The translations under genes were made by a program, and so were the position numbers. Under the pieces are notes generated by a model that worked only from the letters and a program-made list of their open reading frames with translations, ran no database searches and was not told the DNA's origin. A stretch of DNA of 49,221 nucleotides from an uncultured Ruminococcus sp. (GTDB lineage Bacteria; Bacillota; Clostridia; Oscillospirales; Acutalibacteraceae). Positions 1 to 7,444 of this stretch are shown piece by piece. The stretch is taken from assembly GCA_902762375.1 (NCBI GenBank), contig CACWNY010000047.1, positions 1 through 49,221 on the forward strand, read 5' to 3'. The number at the start of each line of letters is the position of its first letter. The stretch's first letter is position 1.

Positions 1-134
1 TAAAAGTTTTTTGTCCACTTTTTTTCAAAAAAGTGGGCGGGGTTAAGGGGCGGCAGCCCCTTAGCAGGATTTTTAAGGGCGGCAGCCCTTAAACTCCCCC
101 CAAAAAAATCCAGAATTTGCGTAAGCAAATTCTG
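1..134 (-). repeat. Palindromic repeat copy R1 (P4-P3-P2-P1)
   Basis: Four hairpins in row: P4 CCACTTTTTT/AAAAAAGTGG (15-36), P3 AAGGGGC/GCCCCTT (45-62), P2 TTAAGGGC/GCCCTTAA (73-92) and P1 CAGAATTTGC/GCAAATTCTG (111-134). P1 here has a paired change (GAATTTGC/GCAAATTC instead of AAATTTGC/GCAAATTT). It ends shortly before the def ribosome binding site. The left edge may continue outside the window. Strand is given as - because I define P1-P2-P3-P4 as the forward order. Confidence 0.85.
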
Positions 135-156
135 ATAAAACCAAAGGAGATTTGAT

Positions 157-630
157 ATGGCAATAAGGAATATAGTCAAGGAGGGTGACAAAGTATTAAC
201 GAAAAAGTGTCACCCCGTAACAAAATTTGATGAAAGACTGTCAATATTGATTGACGATATGAAAGAAACACTTGCACTAGCTAATGGCATAGGTCTGGCA
301 GCTCCACAGGTAGGGGTGTTAAGACGGGTAGTGGTTATCAGTATTCCCGAAAAAGAAATTGATTTGGAACTGGTCAATCCCGAAATCATTGAACAGGACG
401 GTCTGCAAGAAGAAATGGAAGGTTGTCTATCCTGTCCGCACCAGTGGGGCATTGTACAGCGTCCTATGACCGTGACGGTAAAAGCCTTTGACAGATACGG
501 TAAGGAATTTACCGTTAAAGGTGAAGAATTACTCGCAAGATGTCTTTGTCACGAAATTGACCATCTGGACGGTATTCTGTTCAATACAAAAGTTATCCGT
601 GTCATTCCTGCCTCCGAAGTAGAGGACTAA
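157..630 (+). CDS. def: Peptide deformylase
   Basis: Removes the N-terminal formyl group from nascent proteins in the cytoplasm, using a bound divalent metal. All three family motifs are present in 157 residues: GIGLAAPQVG near residue 45, EGCLS with metal-ligand Cys90, and HEIDH with His132, Glu133 and His136. The length is normal for a type 1 enzyme. The ATG follows AAAGGAG at a good distance. It is the first gene of a run with fmt, 22 bases downstream, the classic pairing because Fmt adds the formyl group that Def removes. Directly upstream lies a copy of the palindromic repeat family, so the promoter is either inside it or outside the window. Confidence 0.97.
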   Translation: MAIRNIVKEGDKVLTKKCHPVTKFDERLSILIDDMKETLALANGIGLAAPQVGVLRRVVVISIPEKEIDLELVNPEIIEQDGLQEEMEGCLSCPHQWGIVQRPMTVTVKAFDRYGKEFTVKGEELLARCLCHEIDHLDGILFNTKVIRVIPASEVED

Positions 631-652
631 CGCTTTAAAAAGGAGTGTTGTT

Positions 653-1579
653 ATGAATATTGTCTATATGGGTACACCCGATTTTGCCGTAGCACCGTTG
701 GAAAACATCATCAAAAACGGCTACCATGTTTCAGGAGTGTTCACACAGCCTGACAAACCTAAAGGACGGAAGTATACACTTACTCCGCCACCTGTCAAAG
801 AATGTGCATTGACCTATAATATTCCTGTCTATCAGCCAAATTCCATGAAAGACGGTACAGCACTGGAAATCTTACAACAACTTAATCCTGATATTATTGT
901 GGTAGTGGCTTACGGAAAAATTTTACCCAAAGAAATTCTGACTTTGCCGAAATATGGGTGTATCAATGTTCATGCGTCATTGCTCCCAAAATATCGTGGT
1001 GCAGGACCTATTCAGTGGGCGGTACTGAACGGCGAAAAAGTAACAGGTGTCACCACGATGAATATGGCAGAAGGTCTGGATACAGGCGATATGCTGATGA
1101 AAGCCCAGACGGAAATCGGCGAAAACGAAACCGCAACTGAACTACATGACAGATTGTCTTTAATGGGTGCGGAATTAATCGTAGAAACACTGAAAGCCGT
1201 TGAAAGTCATACGCTTGTTCCTGAAAAACAAGACGATACACTCTCTAGTTATGCTCCCATGCTGACAAAAGATTTATGTCAAATCCACTGGTCAGATACA
1301 GCACAGAAAATCCATAATCAAATCAGAGGACTTAATTCATGGCCCATAGCAACCGCAAATGTCAACGGTAAAAAAGTGAAGATTTTCACTTCACGCATTA
1401 ATGAACAATTTTCAGAACAGGAAACGGTAGGAAAAGTATTGTCTGTCAATCCGCTTGTTGTTGCTTGCGGAAAGGGGTCTTTAACGATACTGGAAATTCA
1501 GCCTGACGGCAAAAAGAAAATGACTTCTGCGGATTTTGTGCGTGGCTATCGGATTACCACTGACACTGTTTTTGGTTAA
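653..1579 (+). CDS. fmt: Methionyl-tRNA formyltransferase
   Basis: Transfers a formyl group from 10-formyltetrahydrofolate to initiator Met-tRNA. The 308 residues match the usual length. The N-terminal formyltransferase domain carries the catalytic set Asn105, His107 (in NVHASLLPKYRG) and Asp143 (in EGLDTGD), equivalent to the E. coli triad. A C-terminal tRNA-binding domain follows from about residue 205. The start has AAAAGGAGTG upstream. The TAA stop at 1577-1579 lies inside the left arm of a palindromic repeat that separates fmt from rsmB, so the end of the reading frame is formed by the repeat. Confidence 0.97.
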   Translation: MNIVYMGTPDFAVAPLENIIKNGYHVSGVFTQPDKPKGRKYTLTPPPVKECALTYNIPVYQPNSMKDGTALEILQQLNPDIIVVVAYGKILPKEILTLPKYGCINVHASLLPKYRGAGPIQWAVLNGEKVTGVTTMNMAEGLDTGDMLMKAQTEIGENETATELHDRLSLMGAELIVETLKAVESHTLVPEKQDDTLSSYAPMLTKDLCQIHWSDTAQKIHNQIRGLNSWPIATANVNGKKVKIFTSRINEQFSEQETVGKVLSVNPLVVACGKGSLTILEIQPDGKKKMTSADFVRGYRITTDTVFG

Positions 1580-1662
1580 GGGCGTTGCCCTTAACAATCC
1601 CACAAGGGGACTTTGTCCCCTTGACCCCTACAAGCCTTTAAAAAGGCTTGACCTAAACTTTA
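1575..1662 (+). repeat. Palindromic repeat copy R2 between fmt and rsmB
   Basis: P2 GTTAAGGGC/GCCCTTAAC (loop GTT), P3 CAAGGGGAC/GTCCCCTTG, then a P4 variant CAAGCCTTT/AAAGGCTTG in place of the usual CCACTTTT stem. The fmt stop codon is within the first arm. The copy sits inside the operon, so it is expected to be transcribed. Confidence 0.85.
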
Positions 1663-1683
1663 TGAAAATGGAATTTCTTGACT

Positions 1684-3015
1684 ATGACAAATGCCCGAAA
1701 AACAGCACTCAACATTTTATCGAAAATTGAAAATGACGGTGCATATTCTAACCTTATACTTAATCACGAAATCAAAAAAGATAATCTGACCTCACTGGAT
1801 ACTGCTTTGTGTTCAGCGTTGGTGTACGGTGTTCTGGAAAGAAAAATACTGCTAGACTATATTATCCGACAGTATACGACTATCCGTCTGAAAAAAATTG
1901 AAAAAACAGTCCTGACAATTTTAAGAATGGGAATTTTTCAGATTTTGTTTATGGATAAAATTCCCGACAGTGCTGTTGTCAACGAAAGCGTCAAACTGGC
2001 AAAAAATTTACGGCTGAATAAATCTTCGGGATTTATCAATGCCGTACTTCGAAATTTTATCAGAAAAGATTATCAGTATGCTTTGCCTGACAGGTCACAA
2101 AATAAATGGTTATATTATTCAGTAGTGTATTCTTTGCCTGAAAATATCGTAAAGTTATGGGTAAATGCCTATGGAGAAAAGTTTGCCGTTGACATTATGG
2201 AAAATCTTACAGGTCGTGTTCCTGTATATGTCAGGGTGAATACCCTCAAAACAAATACACAAACCTTACAACAATCTTTTTCTGAACACGGTATACAAGC
2301 GGACTTGATTTACGGTGAAAATACACTCGTCCTACAAAACACAGGTTCGGTTGAAAATATGACAGAATACCAACAAGGATTATTTCATATACAGGATATT
2401 TCTTCACAAATCTGTTGTGAATTACTACAAGTCAAAGAAAATATGACAGTTTATGATTTTTGCTCCGCACCTGGTGGAAAGTCGTTCACTATTGCGGAAA
2501 TCATGAACAACAGTGGTAAAGTATATGCTTTTGATAAATACGACCACAAGGTAAACCTCATTCAAAACGGTGCTAACCGTTTAGGTATCACCAATATACA
2601 CACAAAAGTCCGAAATGCTCTGTCAGACGATGATTTACCACTTGCCGACAGAGTACTGTGCGATGTTCCCTGTTCGGGATTAGGGATTATCCGCCGTAAG
2701 CCCGAAATCCGTTATAAAAACGATTTAGGACTGGATACCCTTCCCGAAGTACAGTATGCTATACTTTGTAACTGTTCAAAGTATGTTAAAAACAACGGTA
2801 TATTAATTTATTCCACCTGTACGCTCAACCCTGCCGAAAACGAAAACAATGTAAAAAAATTTCTACAGGAACATTTGGACTTTCAACCCTTGAACATTAC
2901 CCTGAATAGTGATATAATTAGAAAAATTGATACTATGGAAAATGCTGTTACTTTGCTCCCCACCAAAAACGGCAGTGACGGATTTTTCATCAGTACATTC
3001 ATCAGGAAATCGTAA
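1684..3015 (+). CDS. rsmB: 16S rRNA m5C967 methyltransferase (RsmB/Sun)
   Basis: S-adenosylmethionine-dependent methylation of a cytosine in 16S rRNA. The 443 residues contain an N-terminal NusB-like RNA-binding domain (about 1-130) and a C-terminal Rossmann methyltransferase with the SAM loop APGGKS. Motif IV DVPCSG holds Cys330 and motif VI STCT holds Cys379. Their spacing matches the release and nucleophile cysteines of E. coli RsmB. An in-frame TTG lies two codons upstream (1678). I prefer the ATG at 1684 because GGAA sits about 10 bases before it and TTG is rarer, but the choice is not firm. It lies between fmt and rlmN in the operon. Confidence 0.95.
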   Translation: MTNARKTALNILSKIENDGAYSNLILNHEIKKDNLTSLDTALCSALVYGVLERKILLDYIIRQYTTIRLKKIEKTVLTILRMGIFQILFMDKIPDSAVVNESVKLAKNLRLNKSSGFINAVLRNFIRKDYQYALPDRSQNKWLYYSVVYSLPENIVKLWVNAYGEKFAVDIMENLTGRVPVYVRVNTLKTNTQTLQQSFSEHGIQADLIYGENTLVLQNTGSVENMTEYQQGLFHIQDISSQICCELLQVKENMTVYDFCSAPGGKSFTIAEIMNNSGKVYAFDKYDHKVNLIQNGANRLGITNIHTKVRNALSDDDLPLADRVLCDVPCSGLGIIRRKPEIRYKNDLGLDTLPEVQYAILCNCSKYVKNNGILIYSTCTLNPAENENNVKKFLQEHLDFQPLNITLNSDIIRKIDTMENAVTLLPTKNGSDGFFISTFIRKS

Positions 3016-3030
3016 AAGGAGTGTTGTTTT

Positions 3031-4065
3031 TTGTCAGAGCGGAAAGACATCAAATCATTGACATTTGACGAACTGAACAACGATTTCCAGATACTTCATT
3101 TTCCCTCTTATCGGACAAGTCAGGTTTTTCAGTGGCTACATCAAAAAAATATCACCTCATTTGAAGAAATGCTGAATATTCCTAAAAATATCCGACAAAC
3201 TTTATCAGAGAGATATTACATTGCTGTCGCAACTATTGAAAAAAAACAGATTTCCTGTTATGATGGTACGGTAAAATATCTTTTTCGTCTTTATGACGGC
3301 GAACTGATAGAGTCTGTACTAATGAATTACCATCATGGTTACACGATTTGTATTTCTACACAAGTCGGCTGTAAAATGGGGTGTACATTCTGTGCTACAG
3401 GGAAAAGCGGTTTTTCCCGCAATCTTACCCCCTCCGAAATGCTCTCCCAGATACAGACCGCTCAATCCGACAACAATATCCGTATTGCCAATATTGTACT
3501 TATGGGTATGGGTGAACCGCTGGATAACTTTGACAATGTCATGAAATTTCTGGAACTGGTATCCTGCGACAAAGGACTAAATATCGGTATGCGACACATT
3601 TCCCTTTCTACCTGCGGTATCGTTCCCAGAATATATGAACTCGCTGACAGAAAATTACAAATTACCCTCTCTGTTTCCCTCCATGCCCCCAACAATACTC
3701 TCCGAAATCAGACTATGCCTGTCAACAGAAAATATCCTGTTGAACAGTTAATCAAAGCGTGTCGGTACTACGCCAAGACCACTAAACGCCGTATTACCTT
3801 CGAATACGCTATGATAGATAAATTCAACGATACGGACAGTTGTGCTTTACAACTGGTACAACTTGTCAAAGGAATGTTATGTCATATCAACCTCATTCCC
3901 GTCAATACCGTTACCGAAACCAACTACCGTCAAAGTCAGAAAAAACAACTGCTCCACTTTGCCGAAATCCTTGAAACCAACGGTATTCCTGTAACGGTAC
4001 GGCGTACATTGGGTTCTGACATTGACGCTTCCTGCGGACAACTTCGCCGTAAACATATCCCTTGA
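3031..4065 (+). CDS. rlmN: 23S rRNA (adenine2503-C2)/tRNA methyltransferase RlmN
   Basis: Radical SAM enzyme that methylates A2503 of 23S rRNA, and A37 of some tRNAs in known members. The cluster motif CKMGCTFC gives Cys114, Cys118 and Cys121. The conserved C-terminal cysteine that carries the methyl intermediate is Cys335 (DASCGQL). The 344 residues are full length. The start is TTG at 3031, supported by AAAAGGAGTG at normal spacing and the lack of any ATG before the conserved N-terminal region. It follows rsmB by 15 bases. A 140-base palindromic repeat block lies between this gene and stp. Confidence 0.96.
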   Translation: MSERKDIKSLTFDELNNDFQILHFPSYRTSQVFQWLHQKNITSFEEMLNIPKNIRQTLSERYYIAVATIEKKQISCYDGTVKYLFRLYDGELIESVLMNYHHGYTICISTQVGCKMGCTFCATGKSGFSRNLTPSEMLSQIQTAQSDNNIRIANIVLMGMGEPLDNFDNVMKFLELVSCDKGLNIGMRHISLSTCGIVPRIYELADRKLQITLSVSLHAPNNTLRNQTMPVNRKYPVEQLIKACRYYAKTTKRRITFEYAMIDKFNDTDSCALQLVQLVKGMLCHINLIPVNTVTETNYRQSQKKQLLHFAEILETNGIPVTVRRTLGSDIDASCGQLRRKHIP

Positions 4066-4070
4066 CCTCT

Positions 4071-4212
4071 TAAAATTTGCGACAGCAAATTTTTCTTGAA
4101 GTTTAGGTCAAGCCTTTTTAAAGGCTTGTGGGGTGCAGGGGCAAAGCCCCTGCTAGGATTGTCAAGGGCAACGCCCTTGACACAGGATTTTTAAGGGCGG
4201 TAGCCCTTAAAC
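4071..4212 (-). repeat. Palindromic repeat copy R3 between rlmN and stp
   Basis: Contains P1 AAATTTGC/GCAAATTT (4073-4093), the CAAGCC/GGCTTG form of P4 (about 4108-4129), P3 GCAGGGGC/GCCCCTGC (4135-4153), and two P2-type stems: GTCAAGGGC/GCCCTTGAC (4161-4181) and TTAAGGGC/GCCCTTAA (4191-4210). It occupies almost the whole gap between two co-directional genes and ends next to the stp ribosome binding site. Confidence 0.85.
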
Positions 4213-4233
4213 TATAACGAAAGGAGCATTAAA

Positions 4234-4977
4234 ATGCAACTGTATACCAGAACAGATATCGGTTTGGTTCGTTCCAGTAATCAGGACTGTGTGGACGGCG
4301 GTTTCCTGTTTGACGGGAAACTGATGTGGGCAGTGCTTTGTGACGGTATGGGCGGTGCCAATGGCGGAAATGTCGCCAGTCAGACAGCCGTTGATGTCAC
4401 TAAAAAAACGATTGTTGCCTTTGACCGAAAGTCCAGCGACTATCAGGCAGAAGATTTTCTGAGAGATGTTGTCGATAAAGCCAACAGTGCCATCTATAAC
4501 AAACAACGCAAAGATTTCACTTTACAGGGTATGGGAACAACGATGGAACTGATTGTCGCCCATAAAGGCTGGGCAATGATTATCCATGTAGGTGACAGTC
4601 GTGTTTACCGTATACACAATAAAAAAATCAAACAACTTACTCAGGACCATTCCGTTGTACAGGAAATGGTCAATCGTGGGGAAATTACCTTAGAACAGGC
4701 TCAGGTACACCCTAACAAAAATTTCATTACAAGAGCTGTCGGTGTTGACCCCTATGTTATTCCTGACTACATAGAAGCACCGTTCAGTGATGAAGATATT
4801 CTGATTGTCTGTTCTGACGGGCTGACCAACTACATTTCAGATAAGCAAATCCTCAGTTATACGGAAAATTACAGTGGTGATGAACTGACTGATGCTTTGA
4901 CAGAGGAAGCTAAACGCAATGGTGGAGGAGATAATATCTCTGTTGCCGTGATGTATGCAAATAATATTCGGGAGTGA
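4234..4977 (+). CDS. stp: PP2C-family Ser/Thr protein phosphatase (Stp/PrpC)
   Basis: Metal-dependent cytoplasmic phosphatase that reverses phosphorylation by the partner PASTA kinase encoded next. The 247 residues contain the PP2C motif series in order: RSSNQD near residue 12, LCDGMGGANGG, GTTM, HVGDSRVYR, LTQDHS, ITRAVG, SDGL and GGGDNISV. The metal-binding aspartates are all present. The start follows AAAGGAG. The stop lies five bases before the kinase start, so translation is probably coupled. The same def-fmt-rsmB-rlmN-stp-prkC order is widespread in Firmicutes. Confidence 0.96.
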   Translation: MQLYTRTDIGLVRSSNQDCVDGGFLFDGKLMWAVLCDGMGGANGGNVASQTAVDVTKKTIVAFDRKSSDYQAEDFLRDVVDKANSAIYNKQRKDFTLQGMGTTMELIVAHKGWAMIIHVGDSRVYRIHNKKIKQLTQDHSVVQEMVNRGEITLEQAQVHPNKNFITRAVGVDPYVIPDYIEAPFSDEDILIVCSDGLTNYISDKQILSYTENYSGDELTDALTEEAKRNGGGDNISVAVMYANNIRE

Positions 4978-4982
4978 TGTTT

Positions 4983-7055
4983 ATGGATAAGTATGTGGGT
5001 AAAAAATTAGACGGAAGGTATGAAATTCAGGAACTTATCGGCATTGGCGGTATGGCTACCGTCTATAAAGCACATGATATCAAGGATAACCGCACTGTAG
5101 CCATCAAAATTCTTAAAGAAGAATTTTCCAACAACGGTGATTTTATCAGACGCTTTAAAAATGAATCCAAAGCGATATCGGTGTTATCTCACCCGAATAT
5201 TGTTAAGGTCTATGATGTCAGTTTCGGAGATGTGATACAATATATCGTCATGGAATATATTGACGGCATTACTCTTAAAGAATACCTTGACCAGCAGGAA
5301 AATAAAATTGACTGGAAAATGGCAGTCTATTTCACCAGCCAGATTCTCAAAGCTATGCAACACGCACATGAAAAAGGTATCATTCACCGTGATGTAAAGC
5401 CTCAGAATATGATGCTTCTCCAGGACGGTACTATCAAAGTAACTGATTTCGGTATTGCCAGATTTTCCAACACCGAAACCCGTACCATGACGGATAAAGC
5501 GATTGGGTCTGTCCATTACATTGCCCCTGAACAGGCTAAAGGTGAGCGTACAGACGGTAAAAGCGATGTTTATTCCATAGGCGTTATGCTTTACGAAATG
5601 CTGACAGGTAAATTGCCCTTTGAAGCGGACAGTGCCGTTTCTGTAGCTATTATGCAACTCCAGTCTGACCCTCAGCCTCCCAGAGATATCAATCCCGATA
5701 TTCCCGCAGGTCTGGAAGAAATTACCTTACGGGCTATGCGTAAAGACCCTACCCAACGCTATGCCAGTGCAGAAGAAATGCTTTCTGATTTACAGAAAGT
5801 TACCAAAAATCCTTCTACCGTGTTCAATTATGAATATCCCGCTGATGATACAGAACCCGAAGATGATGAACCTACTTATGCTAAATATGCCGAAGCGGCC
5901 GAAAAATCCCGTTCTCCTATTTTCAACATTCTTGTAGGTGTGTTTACCTCTTTAATTCTTTGTCTGATTTTGTTCGGTTCACTTGCCCTCTTACATTCCT
6001 GTGAGGCAAGCAATACCGCTTCTGTTGATATTCCTAACTTTATCGGTCAAAAATACTCCACTGTCACCGAAAACAAAAATTACAAATTTACATGGGATGT
6101 TATCAATATCTATGACTCCAACAAACCTGAAGGCGAAATTCTTGCTCAGGAACCTGAAGCAGGAGCAAAGAAAGTCAAAGAAGGTGCAGTTATTACCCTT
6201 ACGGTCAATAGTTCCGATACACTTATCGCTGTTCCCTATGTTTCAGGCGAACCCGAAGAAACCGCTATTGCTAAAATCAAAGCAAAAGGACTTTCCGCCG
6301 ATGTTGTCTACATTGAGGACGAAGATACCGCCGAAGATATCGTAAGAGATACTACGCCTAAAGCGGGTAGTGAAGTTTCTATTACCGAAAAAATCAAAGT
6401 CTTTGTCAAAAAGACCGTTGTCAAAAATACTGTCATCGTTCCCGATATTGCCAACATGACCAAAGACCAGGCTTCCGAAGCGGTTGCCAATGCCGGACTG
6501 ACTTTCGATTATGAATATAATACAGAAGTCGATTTGCCTGCAGAAACTGTACTGGGTCAAAGTCCGATGAAAGGCAGTGAAGTCCAGAAAGACGCTACCG
6601 TTAAAGTATATGTTGCCAAAGGTCTGGATAAGTATAAAATCCTCAATATTACCACACTTCTTCCCACAAATGCTGTTACACAATGTCCTGTAAAAGTGAC
6701 GATTGACGGTGTTCTTGATGAAAGTGTCAGCCGTAATATGATTCCCGCCACACAAAAACAGATTACCTTTTCCGTAAGAGGTAAAGATACCTCTGTTGTT
6801 TATGTAGAAGTTGACGGGCAAATCTGGAGAAAATACGAAATTGACTTTATGAACAAACAAGTCAGATTTACCGCAGGGTCTTATGTTCCTCCCGTACAAC
6901 CTACTGAACCATCTACCTCAATCGTTCCTGTTGAACCGTCTACAGAACCTCCTTACGAAGAACCAACTGAAGAACCTTATTATGAAGAACCAACCGAAGA
7001 ACCCTATGAAGAACCCGAAATTCCTGATGATAGCACTGATAGTACTGAAGATTAA
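4983..7055 (+). CDS. prkC: PASTA-domain Ser/Thr protein kinase
   Basis: Membrane kinase that senses muropeptides or cell-wall precursors in known relatives and controls growth and division. From ATG 4983 the protein has 690 residues. The kinase domain (about 10-270) has GIGGMATVYKA, Lys42, HRDVKPQN with catalytic Asp137, DFGIAR and APEQ. One membrane segment lies near 313-337. Three PASTA repeats (about 347-411, 415-480, 484-550) lie outside the cell. A beta-rich Ig-like region (about 553-640) and a Pro/Glu/Tyr tail follow, which is more C-terminal material than in B. subtilis PrkC. In-frame GTG 4974 and ATG 4977 overlap the stp stop. ATG 4983 has GGAG eight bases upstream and is preferred. 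A strong terminator follows, so the operon ends here. Confidence 0.96.
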   Translation: MDKYVGKKLDGRYEIQELIGIGGMATVYKAHDIKDNRTVAIKILKEEFSNNGDFIRRFKNESKAISVLSHPNIVKVYDVSFGDVIQYIVMEYIDGITLKEYLDQQENKIDWKMAVYFTSQILKAMQHAHEKGIIHRDVKPQNMMLLQDGTIKVTDFGIARFSNTETRTMTDKAIGSVHYIAPEQAKGERTDGKSDVYSIGVMLYEMLTGKLPFEADSAVSVAIMQLQSDPQPPRDINPDIPAGLEEITLRAMRKDPTQRYASAEEMLSDLQKVTKNPSTVFNYEYPADDTEPEDDEPTYAKYAEAAEKSRSPIFNILVGVFTSLILCLILFGSLALLHSCEASNTASVDIPNFIGQKYSTVTENKNYKFTWDVINIYDSNKPEGEILAQEPEAGAKKVKEGAVITLTVNSSDTLIAVPYVSGEPEETAIAKIKAKGLSADVVYIEDEDTAEDIVRDTTPKAGSEVSITEKIKVFVKKTVVKNTVIVPDIANMTKDQASEAVANAGLTFDYEYNTEVDLPAETVLGQSPMKGSEVQKDATVKVYVAKGLDKYKILNITTLLPTNAVTQCPVKVTIDGVLDESVSRNMIPATQKQITFSVRGKDTSVVYVEVDGQIWRKYEIDFMNKQVRFTAGSYVPPVQPTEPSTSIVPVEPSTEPPYEEPTEEPYYEEPTEEPYEEPEIPDDSTDSTED

Positions 7056-7072
7056 TTCGTAATCAGCAAAAA

Positions 7073-7108
7073 AGCGGTCGCATTAAAAAATGTGCGACCG
7101 CTTTTTTT
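7073..7108 (+). terminator. Rho-independent terminator after prkC
   Basis: Arms AGCGGTCGCA and TGCGACCGCT pair perfectly, with seven T after the second arm. It lies 18 bases past the kinase stop and ends the operon. Confidence 0.93.
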
Positions 7109-7118
7109 GTTTTTTGGA

Positions 7119-7297
7119 GAGTTTAAGGGCTGCCGCCCTTAAAAATCCCGCCCACTTTTTTGAAAAAAAGTGGACAAAAAACTTTTAATTGCCATAGCTG
7201 ACACTTAGATAATCATTCCGAACGAAGTGAGCCATAAAAGTTTTTGTCGAACTTTTTTCAAAAAGTTCGTGGGGTTCAGGGGCAACGCCCCTGATAG
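7119..7297. repeat. Paired palindromic repeats R4/R5 (head to head)
   Basis: A forward unit (7119-7200: P2 and the CCACTTTTTT/AAAAAAGTGG P4) is joined through a linker with CATAGCTG and ATTCCGAACGAAGTGAG to a reverse unit (7233-7297: P4 as GAACTTTTT/AAAAAGTTC, P3 as CAGGGGC/GCCCCTG). The P4 stem differs between the two units by paired changes. The rest of the gap (7298-7388) holds GGCAATGTCATCAACTTAAG and a TCATTCTGAGGAGC module that recur at 45317-45412. Confidence 0.8.
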
Positions 7298-7388
7298 GCA
7301 ATGTCATCAACTTAAGAAAAAAGCCTGTTTGAAATAATATATTGTTGTCATTCTGAGGAGCGAAAGCGACGAAGAATCTTCAAAACCC

Positions 7389-7432
7389 AAAAAAACGGAA
7401 TACACCGTTTCTGTTGAAACCATGTATTCCGT
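7389..7432 (-). terminator. Rho-independent terminator of glgB
   Basis: Read on the - strand, arms ACGGAATAC and GTATTCCGT (with inner GTTTC/GAAAC pairing) are followed by a T run. It lies just past the glgB stop. Confidence 0.9.
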
Positions 7433-7444
7433 ACATCAGGATTA

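Noticed and set aside
4234..4300. NQD instead of NED in the first PP2C motif as a sign of inactivity
   Set aside because: Active Stp phosphatases of other Firmicutes also have NQD, and all metal-binding aspartates are present.
6243..6899. 218-codon frame antisense to the PASTA region of prkC
   Set aside because: No ribosome binding site or recognisable protein pattern, and prkC on the other strand is certain.
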